From Glaesserella parasuis (GTDB lineage Bacteria; Pseudomonadota; Gammaproteobacteria; Enterobacterales; Pasteurellaceae), in contig NZ_MUXW01000011.1 of the NCBI RefSeq assembly GCF_002015085.1, positions 12,546-55,883 on the forward strand: a DNA stretch of 43,338 nt, written 5' to 3'. Of the stretch, positions 15,570-24,854 are shown piece after piece. The notes under the pieces were generated by a model. It did not search any database. It saw only the letters and a program-made list of their open reading frames with translations, and was not told the DNA's origin. Position numbers and translations under genes: made by a program. The first letter of the stretch is position 1; the number at the start of each line of letters is the position of its first letter.

Positions 15570-16946
15570 TTATAGATCATTCACAATATCCAACGCATCA
15601 CTTAATTTCTTCACGGTAAAGACTTCCATTCCCTTAATCGCTTTTTTCGGGGCGTTGCCGTGAGGAATGATCGCACGCTTAAAGCCGTGTTTTGCCGCTT
15701 CACTAATTCGCTCTTGTCCGCTTGGCACAGGGCGAATTTCCCCTGCTAAACCAACTTCGCCAAAGACCACCAAATCTTGCGGTAACGGACGATTGCGGAA
15801 GCTAGAAATGAGTGCCAGCAATAGAGCTAAGTCGGCACTGGTTTCAGTGACTTTTACACCGCCGACCACATTCACAAACACATCTTGGTCAGACATTTGC
15901 AAGCCACCGTGTCGATGTAACACCGCAAGCAACAGTGATAAGCGGTTCTGTTCTAGCCCCACCGCAACACGGCGAGGGTTGGCAAGCATTGAGTGATCGA
16001 CCAATGCTTGAATTTCTACCAACAACGGACGAGTGCCTTCCCATAATACCATCACCGAACTGCCTGAAGTCTGTTCTTCGCTACGGCTTAAGAAGATCGC
16101 CGAAGGGTTCTTCACTTCTTTTAAGCCTTGTTCTGTCATTGCAAATACGCCGAGTTCGTTCACTGCTCCGAAACGGTTTTTCTGACTGCGTAAGGTGCGA
16201 TAACGCGAGTCCGCCTCCCCTTCCAATAACAACGAAGCGTCAATGGCGTGTTCTAGCACTTTAGGGCCTGCTAAAGTTCCATCTTTGGTAACGTGGCCGA
16301 CCATAATAATCGCCACTTGACGTGTTTTGGCATAACGTGTCAAAAATGCCGCACATTCACGCACTTGAGCCACACTGCCAGGGGAAGATTGAATATCCGC
16401 AAGGTGCATTACTTGAATAGAGTCAATCACCATCAGTTTGGGTTTTTCCTGATCGGCAAGGTTACAAATATGTTCGACTGAGGTTTCAGATAACATTTTT
16501 AGATTGTCCGTCGGCAAGCCCAAGCGGTTAGCACGCATTGCCACCTGTTGTAGCGACTCTTCCCCCGTCACATAAAGGGTCGGCACACTTTGCGATAAAC
16601 CGCACATTACCTGCAAGAGCAAGGTACTTTTCCCTGCGCCGGGGTGTCCGCCGATCAAAATAGCACTACCAGGTACAATACCGCCCCCCAGCACACGATC
16701 TAGCTCATAAAAACCACTGCTAAAACGAGGCACTTCCTGCAAATCAATTTCAGACAGCCGCTGAATTTTGCCTGTCGTTTCCCCTGCATAGCCACTCAAG
16801 CGATCACTTTTGCTCTCTTTTGCCGAAATCAGACGGACTTCGCTAATGGTGTTCCACGCTAAACACGCCTTACACTGTCCCATCCAACGAGCATATTCCG
16901 CGCCACAATCATTACATACATACGCAGTTTTTGGTGCTTTTGCCAT
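15570..16946 (-). CDS. radA: RadA (Sms), DNA repair ATPase/branch migration protein
   Basis: RadA helps process recombination intermediates and, in naturally competent bacteria, extends heteroduplex during transformation. Visible domains: an N-terminal C4 zinc finger (C11, C14, C25, C28), a RecA-like ATPase with Walker A GGHPGAGKST, the RadA-specific KNRFG motif in RSQKNRFGAVNELGVF, and a C-terminal Lon-protease-like domain (FVNVVGGVKVTETSADLALLLAL). The start at 16946 (MAKAPKTAYVCNDCG) is the usual family start; the in-frame ATG at 16964 would add six residues. It is divergent from the pilus operon. Confidence 0.95.
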   Translation of the reverse strand: MAKAPKTAYVCNDCGAEYARWMGQCKACLAWNTISEVRLISAKESKSDRLSGYAGETTGKIQRLSEIDLQEVPRFSSGFYELDRVLGGGIVPGSAILIGGHPGAGKSTLLLQVMCGLSQSVPTLYVTGEESLQQVAMRANRLGLPTDNLKMLSETSVEHICNLADQEKPKLMVIDSIQVMHLADIQSSPGSVAQVRECAAFLTRYAKTRQVAIIMVGHVTKDGTLAGPKVLEHAIDASLLLEGEADSRYRTLRSQKNRFGAVNELGVFAMTEQGLKEVKNPSAIFLSRSEEQTSGSSVMVLWEGTRPLLVEIQALVDHSMLANPRRVAVGLEQNRLSLLLAVLHRHGGLQMSDQDVFVNVVGGVKVTETSADLALLLALISSFRNRPLPQDLVVFGEVGLAGEIRPVPSGQERISEAAKHGFKRAIIPHGNAPKKAIKGMEVFTVKKLSDALDIVNDL

Positions 16947-17024
16947 TTTATCTTTCACTCTCAAATCAAAAAATTGCCCTATTTTAGCAAAAACACTGTG
17001 TAAATGAACAGGAAGAAAAAACGA

Positions 17025-17048
17025 TTTTTTCGATCTACGTCGAAAAAA
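17025..17048. promoter_or_regulatory. candidate CRP-S (competence) site ahead of the pilin gene
   Basis: TTTTTTCGA-TCTACG-TCGAAAAAA is a perfect palindrome with 9-bp arms. It keeps the T-run, CGA-N6-TCG core and A-run of the Pasteurellaceae CRP-S consensus (TTTTGCGATCTAGATCGCAAAA), with C-G cores instead of the CRP-N type T-G. In H. influenzae, CRP and Sxy act at such sites to induce pilABCD. Confidence 0.5.
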
Positions 17049-17133
17049 TAAATGTTGCTCATCGCATTTTTTATAAAAAGTGGCAGAGTAAATAAGGCGT
17101 AAATTCTACGCATTCATTTTAGAAGGACAATTT

Positions 17134-17586
17134 ATGAAAAAAATCAGGTTAATTCGACCGCTTGCAAAAGCCTTTACCTTAATTGAGTTGATGATCGTGA
17201 TCGCCATCATTGCTATTTTAGCCACGATTGCAATCCCGTCTTACACCAGTTACACCCAAAAGGCTGCACTCTCTGAGTTATTAAGTGCTTCTGCATCTTA
17301 TAAATCCGATGTGGAAATTTGTATTTATAACGTAGGGGATAAAAAAATCTCGGAATGTAGTTCAGGTAAAAATGGCGTTCAAGCGGATAAAACCGATGTT
17401 GCCGATGCGAAATATCTTAAATCTATTTCCGTCGCTTCGGGGACAATCACCGTAGAAGGCAAAAGCAGCATTGATGGCTACGGCTACACAATGACCCCGA
17501 AATTTGCCAATAACAACATTACTTGGGCAACAAGCTGTCGAGGTTCTGACACCAGTTTATTCCCTGCGAATTTCTGTGGGCAATAA
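17134..17586 (+). CDS. pilA: type IV pilin (ApfA/PilA)
   Basis: This is the major pilin of a type IV pilus used for DNA uptake, adhesion or twitching. The 150-residue prepilin has a 13-residue basic leader, then FTLIELMIVIAIIAILATIAIPSYTSY, the signature type IV pilin helix with glutamate at +5. The residue before the cut is alanine (KA|FTLIE) rather than the usual glycine. Two cysteine pairs are present, in EICIYN/SECSSG and in TSCRG/ANFCG; the last is the usual C-terminal disulfide loop. It heads the pilA-B-C-D series but is separated from pilB by 332 bases of palindromic repeats. Confidence 0.93.
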   Translation: MKKIRLIRPLAKAFTLIELMIVIAIIAILATIAIPSYTSYTQKAALSELLSASASYKSDVEICIYNVGDKKISECSSGKNGVQADKTDVADAKYLKSISVASGTITVEGKSSIDGYGYTMTPKFANNNITWATSCRGSDTSLFPANFCGQ

Positions 17587-17918
17587 TCAAAAATACTTCT
17601 CCCCTGAGTGGGGGAAGTATGTAAATGATGTCTTTGGGTTGTACTGCCCCCATCCCCCTCGCTGCGCTCGGGGACTTCCCCCATAAATGGGGGAAGAATT
17701 TGTGGGGAAGAGTTTATGGAGAAAAGATTTATTTTAAATCTTCTCCCACTTGCGGGGGAAGTCCCCGAGCGTAGCGAGGGGGATGGGGGTCTGCGAGGAA
17801 GATGGGGGTATACAAAAATAATGGAGGCATTGCTAAAAAATAAACCCAAAAGATGAGAGAGAATTACAAAGTTTTCCATTAAATAAAATATGAAAATAAC
17901 TTAACCAAAGGATCTACT
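17587..17918. repeat. pilA-pilB spacer filled by GC-rich inverted repeats
   Basis: No gene is supported in these 332 bases. A 36-base arm at 17647-17682 (beginning CCCCCATCCCCCTCGC) is matched in inverted orientation at 17754-17789 with one mismatch, and smaller GGGGGAAG/CTTCCCCC stems lie at about 17600-17620 and 17675-17695. The pilA end thus reads into a strong structure, which could let the pilin be made in excess over the assembly proteins. Confidence 0.8.
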
Positions 17919-19304
17919 ATGTCCCAATACACCGTCTGCGAACAACAAACCGAACGCATTTTTGATATATCGCCTAGCCGTTGGCAACAAAATTGCGAAG
18001 AAAAAGAGCTGTTATTGCGTTATCTTGCCGTTCCTGTGCAAGAAACTGAGCATAAATTATGGCTTGCCGTTGATGATGAAAACAATCTCACCGCTTGCGA
18101 AATCTTTGCTTTTATGACCCATAAGCAGATTGAGCCTGTAGTGATTGCTTCTGATGAACTTAAATACTTGCTTAACGCACTCTCGCCTGAGCAACAGCCC
18201 TTTTATGAAGAGAGCGAACTGGCTTTCGCAGAACAAGAGCAAGAACAGCTCAACTTAAGCGATCCGATTATTCAACTGCTCGATAATCTTTTTAAATTCT
18301 GTTTAGCCCAAAATGCGTCCGACATTCATATTGAACCACGCAAGCAAAAATTGATTATTCGCCTACGCATTGACGGTGTTTTGCACCTGTATAAAAGCCT
18401 GTCTATTCAACTGGCAAGCCGACTTATTTCACGGATAAAACTGCTGGCGAAGCTAGATATTAGTGAATTACGCCAGCCACAAGATGGGCAATTTAGCTTT
18501 ACCACCGCCTTGGCGGACACCCTTGATTTTCGGGTATCTAGCCTGCCGACGATCTACGGCGAAAAACTGGTATTGCGCCTACAAAAAAACAAACCAACCA
18601 GTTTTGATTTTCTGCAACTTGGCTTTAATCCACAACAGCAGACCACACTACTCAACGCCTTGAAACAACCGCAAGGGCTGATTTTAGTGACAGGACCAAC
18701 GGGCAGTGGCAAAAGTATCACCCTTTACAGCGCCTTAAACTATCTCAACCAAATGGATAAACATATTCTCACCGCCGAAGATCCCGTGGAAATTGAGATT
18801 GACGGCTTAATTCAAACCCAAGTCAATCAAAGTATTAACCTTGATTTTAGCCAGCTATTACGCACCTTTCTACGCCAAGATCCCGACATCATTATGCTAG
18901 GTGAAATTCGAGATGAAGAGAGTGCAAAAATGGCATTAAGAGCAAGCCAGACGGGGCATTTAGTCCTTTCAACCCTGCATACCAATGACGCACTATTAGC
19001 GGTTGAACGTTTGTTACAACTGGGTATTCAAGAGTATGAAATCCAAAATTCACTACTGTTAGTCATTGCACAACGCCTTGTGCGTAAGCTCTGCAAAAAG
19101 TGTTGTGGCACAGGCTGTGATGAGTGCTATCAAGGCTATAAAGGGCGGATCGGGATTTACCAATGCTTAAGCAGAACTGCGAAAAAATTCGATAAACAGA
19201 CCGCTTACTTAGATTTTTCCAGCTTACGAGAGAGTGCTAAACAAAAAATTGAACAACAACTAACCAACGAAATCGAAGTGGATAGGGTATTAGGCGATGA
19301 ATAA
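17919..19304 (+). CDS. pilB: type IV pilus assembly ATPase
   Basis: PilB/ApfB is the cytoplasmic hexameric motor for pilus extension (GspE family). The 461-residue protein has the N-terminal GspE segment, Walker A GPTGSGKS, the Asp box near TAEDPVEIEIDGLIQTQVN, Walker B DIIMLGEIRDEESA and the His box TGHLVLSTLHTNDA. A tetracysteine zinc module follows (LCKKCCGTGCDEC). It is shorter than Pseudomonas PilB (about 566), as in other Pasteurellaceae. The stop overlaps the pilC start by eight bases. Confidence 0.94.
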   Translation: MSQYTVCEQQTERIFDISPSRWQQNCEEKELLLRYLAVPVQETEHKLWLAVDDENNLTACEIFAFMTHKQIEPVVIASDELKYLLNALSPEQQPFYEESELAFAEQEQEQLNLSDPIIQLLDNLFKFCLAQNASDIHIEPRKQKLIIRLRIDGVLHLYKSLSIQLASRLISRIKLLAKLDISELRQPQDGQFSFTTALADTLDFRVSSLPTIYGEKLVLRLQKNKPTSFDFLQLGFNPQQQTTLLNALKQPQGLILVTGPTGSGKSITLYSALNYLNQMDKHILTAEDPVEIEIDGLIQTQVNQSINLDFSQLLRTFLRQDPDIIMLGEIRDEESAKMALRASQTGHLVLSTLHTNDALLAVERLLQLGIQEYEIQNSLLLVIAQRLVRKLCKKCCGTGCDECYQGYKGRIGIYQCLSRTAKKFDKQTAYLDFSSLRESAKQKIEQQLTNEIEVDRVLGDE

Positions 19305-20493
19305 CATTTATGAATTTCAATGGAAAGGACGCAACCGCTTTGGACAAAAGCAAACAGGGCGACAGCTTGCCGAAAGCAGAGAAATGCTAGAAAAACGCTT
19401 GCAACAAAAAGGCTATAGCCAGTTACGCATTAGCCGACATTTTGCCTTGCCGACGGCACCGAAAAAGGAAGAAATTAATCAATTTATGCAACAGTTGGCA
19501 TTATTAATTCAAGCCAAAATCCCCCTAAAACAGAGTTTGGTAATGTTGCTGGAAACTTGCCAAAATCGCACCTTTTACCGTTGGCAACAAGAGACAATCC
19601 GCTTGATTGAAGCTGGCTTTGCCCTATCCGTTGCCTTTGAAAAACAGGGGAAATATATCAATCCACAAGAGATCCAATTAATTAAAATGGCAGAAACAAG
19701 CGGTAATTTAGGGCTGATTTTAACCAATATTGCACAACGCCGTGAAAAATCGGAAAAACTAACCAAGAAAATTAAAAAAATTCTCTTTTATCCCGTATTT
19801 ATTTTAGCTATTTCAATCACACTCTCTATTTTATTATTGCTTTTTATTGTGCCACAATTTGCAGAACTTTATGGATCAAAAGGAAAATCATTACCCCTAA
19901 TTACCGAAATACTCTTTAGCCTATCCAATTTTCTACAACACTCTATTTTAACGCTAATTATCTTATGTGTGTTATGTTTTCTTTTAATTCATATTTTAAA
20001 TAAAAAAACAGATCTTATTAAACGCCTAAAGTTTATTATATTAAGCCATATTCCTATTTTAAAAGGCATTATCCAGTATTCACGCATTATCTTTTTTTGT
20101 CAAAATAGCAGTTTAATGCTGGCTTCACATATTCGTTTAGATACTGTACTTCATTCCTTTTTAGCCAATAAAAGTGATGATATTTTATTACAACGTTCTC
20201 TAGCAACTACACTAACTTATTTAAAACAAGGCCATCGTTTAGCCGACAGTTTAGATCCAAAACTCTTTCCTACGGATATGTTACAGATGATTGCCATTGG
20301 CGAGCAGAGCGGAAAATTATCGCCAATGTTGCAACAAATCAGCGACGGTTATCAACAGCGGTTAGATTATCAAATTGATATACTTTCCCAATTATTAGAG
20401 CCGATGTTAATGGTGTTAATGGGAATTATTGTAGGGACTATTTTAGTCGGGTTATATTTGCCGATTTTTGATATGGGAGCAATGATAGAATGA
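19297..20493 (+). CDS. pilC: type IV pilus inner-membrane platform protein
   Basis: PilC/ApfC is the GspF-family membrane platform on which PilB acts. The 398-residue protein has two GspF domains, each ending in a membrane hairpin: LLIQAKIPLKQSLVMLLE and later FFCQNSSLMLASHIRLDTVL, with helices near 165-190, 215-235 and 370-390. Overlaps on both sides (eight bases with pilB, four with pilD) show translational coupling. The coding becomes noticeably more AT-rich in its second half. Confidence 0.93.
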   Translation: MNNIYEFQWKGRNRFGQKQTGRQLAESREMLEKRLQQKGYSQLRISRHFALPTAPKKEEINQFMQQLALLIQAKIPLKQSLVMLLETCQNRTFYRWQQETIRLIEAGFALSVAFEKQGKYINPQEIQLIKMAETSGNLGLILTNIAQRREKSEKLTKKIKKILFYPVFILAISITLSILLLLFIVPQFAELYGSKGKSLPLITEILFSLSNFLQHSILTLIILCVLCFLLIHILNKKTDLIKRLKFIILSHIPILKGIIQYSRIIFFCQNSSLMLASHIRLDTVLHSFLANKSDDILLQRSLATTLTYLKQGHRLADSLDPKLFPTDMLQMIAIGEQSGKLSPMLQQISDGYQQRLDYQIDILSQLLEPMLMVLMGIIVGTILVGLYLPIFDMGAMIE

Positions 20494-21158
20494 TGTTATT
20501 TTTATTGTCGATTTTACTTGCTTATTGGTTTCAAAAAGAAATGCAATATTTTCCAACACGAATTAATCAGCAAACTTATCAGGATTACCATTTATTAGTC
20601 CAATCGCCTTTAAGTTTGGCGGATTTTATTCATAAATCCACTTTACAGCCTAAATTTACATTTTTATCCTACAGCTTTTATATTTTATTTCCTGTTATAG
20701 TTTGGATATTTTACGATATAAACTTACCGCTTATTTTTATTCTTATCTGTCTAATTTATTTATCTTTATTGGACTATTTATATTATTTAACGGATATTCG
20801 CTATGTTTTAATTATTTTTGTCTTAGCATTATGGCAACTGCTTTTTTACCATTCCCTTGAGCTAAATTCCCATATTTTTTCGCTTTTTATCACCATTCTC
20901 TTTTTTAGCTTATTTTCACTACTTAGCCAGTTAATCTACAAAAAAGAGAGCTTAGGCTTAGGGGATATTCTTCTCTTTATTGCATTATCCCCTTTGTTTA
21001 CCCTTGATGAGATGATTTTATTGCTGCTTTATGCGTCCTTATTTGGTTTAACGTTTTACGCCATCTATTTTTTATTCACCAAGCAAAAACTTACCCGATT
21101 GCCTTTTATTCCCTTTATTAGCCTTTCGACTTTGTGGGGGATTATTGCTAAAATTTGA
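20490..21158 (+). CDS. pilD: short prepilin peptidase
   Basis: PilD cleaves pilin leaders in the inner membrane. The 222-residue, multi-helix protein keeps the two aspartates of the aspartic peptidase: one in YYLTDIRYV and one in the GxGD motif LGLGDILLF. It lacks the cytoplasmic N-terminal domain with paired CxxC motifs that carries N-methylation in longer PilD proteins (about 290 residues), so methylation of the pilin may be absent or different. It overlaps pilC by four bases and ends the operon. Confidence 0.87.
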   Translation: MMLFLLSILLAYWFQKEMQYFPTRINQQTYQDYHLLVQSPLSLADFIHKSTLQPKFTFLSYSFYILFPVIVWIFYDINLPLIFILICLIYLSLLDYLYYLTDIRYVLIIFVLALWQLLFYHSLELNSHIFSLFITILFFSLFSLLSQLIYKKESLGLGDILLFIALSPLFTLDEMILLLLYASLFGLTFYAIYFLFTKQKLTRLPFIPFISLSTLWGIIAKI

Positions 21159-21241
21159 ATCCTCTTAATTTTCTTCATAAAGAAAAATAGGCATATACCT
21201 GTTGTAAGGTTTCAATAATTTAGCAAATACAGTGAAATAAA

Positions 21242-22375
21242 ATGCAAAATCAAATTATCTCTCTTAGTCGATCTCTTATCCAACGTAAATCTATCAGCCC
21301 GAATGATGAAGGCTGCCAACAACTGATTGCTGAACGACTACAAGCGGTCGGATTTAAGCTGGAATGGTTGCCTTTTGGCGACACCTTAAATTTATGGGCA
21401 ACCCACGGCGAAGGCGAACCTTGCCTTGCCTTTGCAGGACATACTGACGTTGTCCCTGAGGGCGATGAAAGCCAATGGACTTATCCGCCGTTTTCCGCTG
21501 AAATTGTCGATGATATGCTTTACGGGCGTGGAGCGGCGGATATGAAAGGTTCTTTAGCGGCAATGGTGATCGCTTGTGAAACCTTTGTGAAAAACAACCC
21601 GAACCATCAGGGCAAAATTGCCTTGCTTATCACTTCTGACGAAGAAGCTGCTGCCAAAGACGGCACAGTGAAAGTGGTGGAAACCTTAATGCAACGCCAA
21701 GAACCGATCCACTATTGTGTAGTGGGTGAGCCATCCAGCACCAAACAGTTAGGAGATGTGGTGAAAAACGGTCGCCGTGGCTCGATTACCGCCAACCTTT
21801 ATATTGAAGGCATTCAAGGACACGTCGCCTATCCCCATTTAGCCGAAAACCCCGTTCATACAGCTTTACCATTTTTGAGCGAACTGACCACTTACCAATG
21901 GGATAACGGCAACGAATTTTTCCCACCGACAAGCCTGCAAATTGCCAATATCAAAGCTGGCACGGGCAGTAATAACGTGATCCCAGGCGAGCTTTATGTG
22001 CAGTTCAATTTACGTTATTGCACCGAAGTAAATGATGAAATCATCAAAACCAAAGTTGCCGAAATGTTGCGAAAATACGGTTTAAAGCATCGAATTGAAT
22101 GGAATTTGTCGGGAAAACCGTTTTTAGCAGGCAACGGAAAACTGGTGCAAGCCACGATACAAGCGGTCGAAAAGGTGACACAAATTACACCTAAATTAGA
22201 CACTGGTGGTGGCACATCAGACGGGCGTTTTATTGCCTTAATGGGCGCAGAAGTGGTTGAGTTCGGTCCAATCAACCAAACCATTCATAAAGTGAATGAA
22301 TGTGTGAATGTGAATGACTTAGGTAAATGTGGAGAAGTTTATTACCAAATTTTGTGTTCGGTTATACCAAATTAG
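21242..22375 (+). CDS. dapE: succinyl-diaminopimelate desuccinylase
   Basis: DapE makes LL-diaminopimelate for lysine and peptidoglycan. The 377-residue M20 enzyme has the metal site residues in CLAFAGHTDVVPEGD, YGRGAADMKGSLAAM and TSDEEAAAKDGT, plus VVGEPSS and TGGGTSDGRF. Length equals that of Haemophilus DapE (377). It starts 83 bases after pilD and ends at a terminator shared with clpX. Confidence 0.96.
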   Translation: MQNQIISLSRSLIQRKSISPNDEGCQQLIAERLQAVGFKLEWLPFGDTLNLWATHGEGEPCLAFAGHTDVVPEGDESQWTYPPFSAEIVDDMLYGRGAADMKGSLAAMVIACETFVKNNPNHQGKIALLITSDEEAAAKDGTVKVVETLMQRQEPIHYCVVGEPSSTKQLGDVVKNGRRGSITANLYIEGIQGHVAYPHLAENPVHTALPFLSELTTYQWDNGNEFFPPTSLQIANIKAGTGSNNVIPGELYVQFNLRYCTEVNDEIIKTKVAEMLRKYGLKHRIEWNLSGKPFLAGNGKLVQATIQAVEKVTQITPKLDTGGGTSDGRFIALMGAEVVEFGPINQTIHKVNECVNVNDLGKCGEVYYQILCSVIPN

Positions 22376-22411
22376 TTAACTTGATTCAGTAATGGAAAAG
22401 TTTCTAGTAAA

Positions 22412-22432
22412 AATCCCCGCCCTTAGGACGGG
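22412..22432. terminator. terminator between dapE and clpX
   Basis: CCCCG-CCCTTAGGA-CGGGG forms a GC stem in the convergent spacer. Confidence 0.65.
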
Positions 22433-22448
22433 GAGAATATCAATTAAG

Positions 22449-23699
22449 TTACTCCACCTTCGGCTTTTCACCTTTCTCAACACAGTTTTTACCTACTGTC
22501 ACTTTACTTGCTTTCAAGGACGGTAAATCATACATAGTGTCAAGTAGCAAGTTTTCCACGATTGAACGTAGCCCCCTTGCCCCTGTTTTACGAGAAATCG
22601 CTTTTTGAGCAATCGCCACTAAAGCATCTTTGGTGAATTTTAATTCCACACTTTCCATTTTGAACAAGGCTTGATACTGCTTGATAATCGCATTTTTCGG
22701 TTCTGTCAAAATGTTAATAAGTGCTTTCTCATCAAGTTCTTCAAGCGGTGTGATAACAGGCAAACGCCCGATTAGCTCTGGAATTAAACCAAATTTTACC
22801 AAATCTTCAGGTTCAACTTGTTTGAATAATTCAGTGAGTGCTTGACGATCTTTATCTTTTTTCAATTCTGCTTTAAAGCCAATTCCACCTTGTGTATTCG
22901 TTCGAGCTTCGACAATTTTATCTAGCCCAGCAAATGCACCGCCACAGATAAAGAGAATTTTAGAGGTATCAACTGGGATTGTTTCTTGTTTCGGGTGTTT
23001 GCGTCCACCTTGTGGATTGATATTCGCGATAGTACCTTCAATCAATTTAAGTAACGCCTGCTGAACCCCTTCACCTGATACATCACGGGTCAATGATGGA
23101 TTTTCTGATTTACGGGTAATTTTGTCGATTTCATCAATAAAAATAATGCCACGTTCAGCCTGATCTTTATCAAAATCACACTTCATCAGCAATTTTTGGA
23201 TCACATTTTCAACATCTTCACCCACATAGCCTGCTTGCGTCAGCGTTGTTGCATCAGCCACAACAAAAGGCACATTTAAACGGCGTGCCAAGGTTTCTGC
23301 TAACAATGTTTTACCACTTCCTGTCGGGCCGATAAGCAAAATGTTACTTTTACCCAACTCAACGCCTTCACTCTCTTTATTGTCAGAAAGTGCATTGCGT
23401 AAGCGTTTGTAGTGGTTATAAACCGCAACCGACAACACCTTTTTAGCGTGTTCTTGCCCGATCACATAATCATCTAAATGTGCGTGAATTTCATGTGGAG
23501 TAGGCACATTACCTAATACATCTTGGCTCTCAGCCTCATTTGCATCAATCAATAGCTCATCAGTTCCATTAATTAATGCATAAGACTCTTCAATACATTC
23601 GTTACAAATATGTCCTTCTGTGCCTTCAATTAATGCATCGACTTCATTACGACGCTTTCCACAAAAACTACAATGTGGTTCTTTCTCAAAATTTGCCAT
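22449..23699 (-). CDS. clpX: ClpX, ATPase subunit of the ClpXP protease
   Basis: ClpX is the AAA+ unfoldase that feeds ClpP. The 416-residue protein shows the N-terminal zinc-binding domain (C10, C13, C32, C35), Walker A LLIGPTGSGKTLLA, Walker B IIFIDEIDKI, and the IGF loop (GGIGFKAEL) that docks on ClpP. It lies six bases after clpP on the same strand, the classical clpP-clpX operon. Confidence 0.97.
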   Translation of the reverse strand: MANFEKEPHCSFCGKRRNEVDALIEGTEGHICNECIEESYALINGTDELLIDANEAESQDVLGNVPTPHEIHAHLDDYVIGQEHAKKVLSVAVYNHYKRLRNALSDNKESEGVELGKSNILLIGPTGSGKTLLAETLARRLNVPFVVADATTLTQAGYVGEDVENVIQKLLMKCDFDKDQAERGIIFIDEIDKITRKSENPSLTRDVSGEGVQQALLKLIEGTIANINPQGGRKHPKQETIPVDTSKILFICGGAFAGLDKIVEARTNTQGGIGFKAELKKDKDRQALTELFKQVEPEDLVKFGLIPELIGRLPVITPLEELDEKALINILTEPKNAIIKQYQALFKMESVELKFTKDALVAIAQKAISRKTGARGLRSIVENLLLDTMYDLPSLKASKVTVGKNCVEKGEKPKVE

Positions 23700-23705
23700 T
23701 ATTCA

Positions 23706-24287
23706 CTATCTCTTTGTTACAACGTCATCAATTAAACCGTAGGCTTTCGCTTCTTCCGCAGACATAAAATTATCACGTTCCGTATCTTGAGCCACCTTCT
23801 CAAAAGGCTGTGAACAATGTTCTGCCATTTTGCGTGTCAGCATCTCTTTCAGTTTTAAAATCTCTTGTGCGTGAATTTGAATATCCGTCGCTTGCCCACG
23901 ATAACCGCCTAAAGGTTGGTGGATCATCACACGAGAGTTAGGTAATGCAAAACGCTTACCTTTTGCCCCTGCGGATAATAAAAATGCTCCCATTGAACAG
24001 GCTTGCCCCATACACAACGTAGATACATCGGGTTTAATAAAGTTCATCGTATCGTAAATCGCTAAACCAGCGGTAACGACACCACCTGGCGAATTAATAT
24101 AAAGATAAATATCTTTTTCAGGATCTTCTGCTTCTAAAAAGAGCATTTGAGCAATAATTAATTTCGCCATTTCATCTTCAACACCGCCATTTAAGAAAAT
24201 AATACGTTCTTTCAACAGACGGGAATAAATATCATAGGCACGTTCGCCTTTTGAGCTTTGCTCAACGACCATAGGGATTACAGCCAT
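23706..24287 (-). CDS. clpP: ClpP, proteolytic subunit
   Basis: ClpP is the serine protease core. The 193-residue protein has S98 in GQACSMGAFLL and H123 in MIHQPLGG, plus an aspartate near 172 in ERDNFMS, completing the triad. The gene is divergent from the SufE-like gene with about 100 bases between, and leads the clpPX operon. Confidence 0.97.
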   Translation of the reverse strand: MAVIPMVVEQSSKGERAYDIYSRLLKERIIFLNGGVEDEMAKLIIAQMLFLEAEDPEKDIYLYINSPGGVVTAGLAIYDTMNFIKPDVSTLCMGQACSMGAFLLSAGAKGKRFALPNSRVMIHQPLGGYRGQATDIQIHAQEILKLKEMLTRKMAEHCSQPFEKVAQDTERDNFMSAEEAKAYGLIDDVVTKR

Positions 24288-24387
24288 TTTGTGTTCCTCA
24301 TTACAAATTGGTAAAAATCGGGGGATTTTAACAAAAAATCGCAGTATGATATAGCTCTTTTATTACCGATACTTGGATAGGGATTTT

Positions 24388-24777
24388 ATGACATTTGATG
24401 AAATCAATGCCCAGTTTGCCCTTTGCAAATCTTGGGAAGAAAGATACCGCTTGTTAATTCAACTAAGCCGTCAATTACCCAAACCAACCGAACAACAGCT
24501 TGAACAGTGGCAAGAAATTCACGGTTGTGAAAGCCGTTTATGGTTTAATTTTCAGCTTGAGCCACGTCAAGTACAAGGTTATAGCGACGCTCGTTTAATG
24601 CAAGGATTGTTAGTGGTGTTGATTGCTTTTGTTACGGAAAAATCAGCTGAAGCATTGCAATTATTTGAAATTCAAACACTTTTTGATGATTTGCAAATAA
24701 CTCGCCACTTAACAAGTACAAGGTTAAATGGGCTGCAGCAATTACAAAACATTATTCTAGATACTGTGAAAAATTAG
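24388..24777 (+). CDS. SufE/CsdE-like sulfur acceptor protein
   Basis: The 129-residue protein matches the SufE family, which takes persulfide from a cysteine desulfurase. The acceptor cysteine is C47 in EIHGCESRLWF, followed by GYSDARLMQGLLVVL. The start at 24388 has AGGGAT just upstream; an in-frame ATG at 24373 lacks one. No desulfurase gene is adjacent, so whether it serves a SufS or a CsdA-type partner cannot be read. Confidence 0.85.
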   Translation: MTFDEINAQFALCKSWEERYRLLIQLSRQLPKPTEQQLEQWQEIHGCESRLWFNFQLEPRQVQGYSDARLMQGLLVVLIAFVTEKSAEALQLFEIQTLFDDLQITRHLTSTRLNGLQQLQNIILDTVKN

Positions 24778-24854
24778 TCATCAGAAATAAAATATGCAGT
24801 TACTAAATTATCATTCCTATTTTAGCGACTGCCTTTTTAGTTTTTTTCTATTGA

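Noticed and set aside
17090..17120. TGGCAG...-like sequence ahead of pilA as a sigma-54 promoter
   Set aside because: The -12 GC element is missing, and Pasteurellaceae pilin genes are generally under CRP/Sxy control.
17484..17879. 131-codon open frame on the minus strand after pilA
   Set aside because: It consists largely of the GC-rich inverted repeat and the antisense of pilA.
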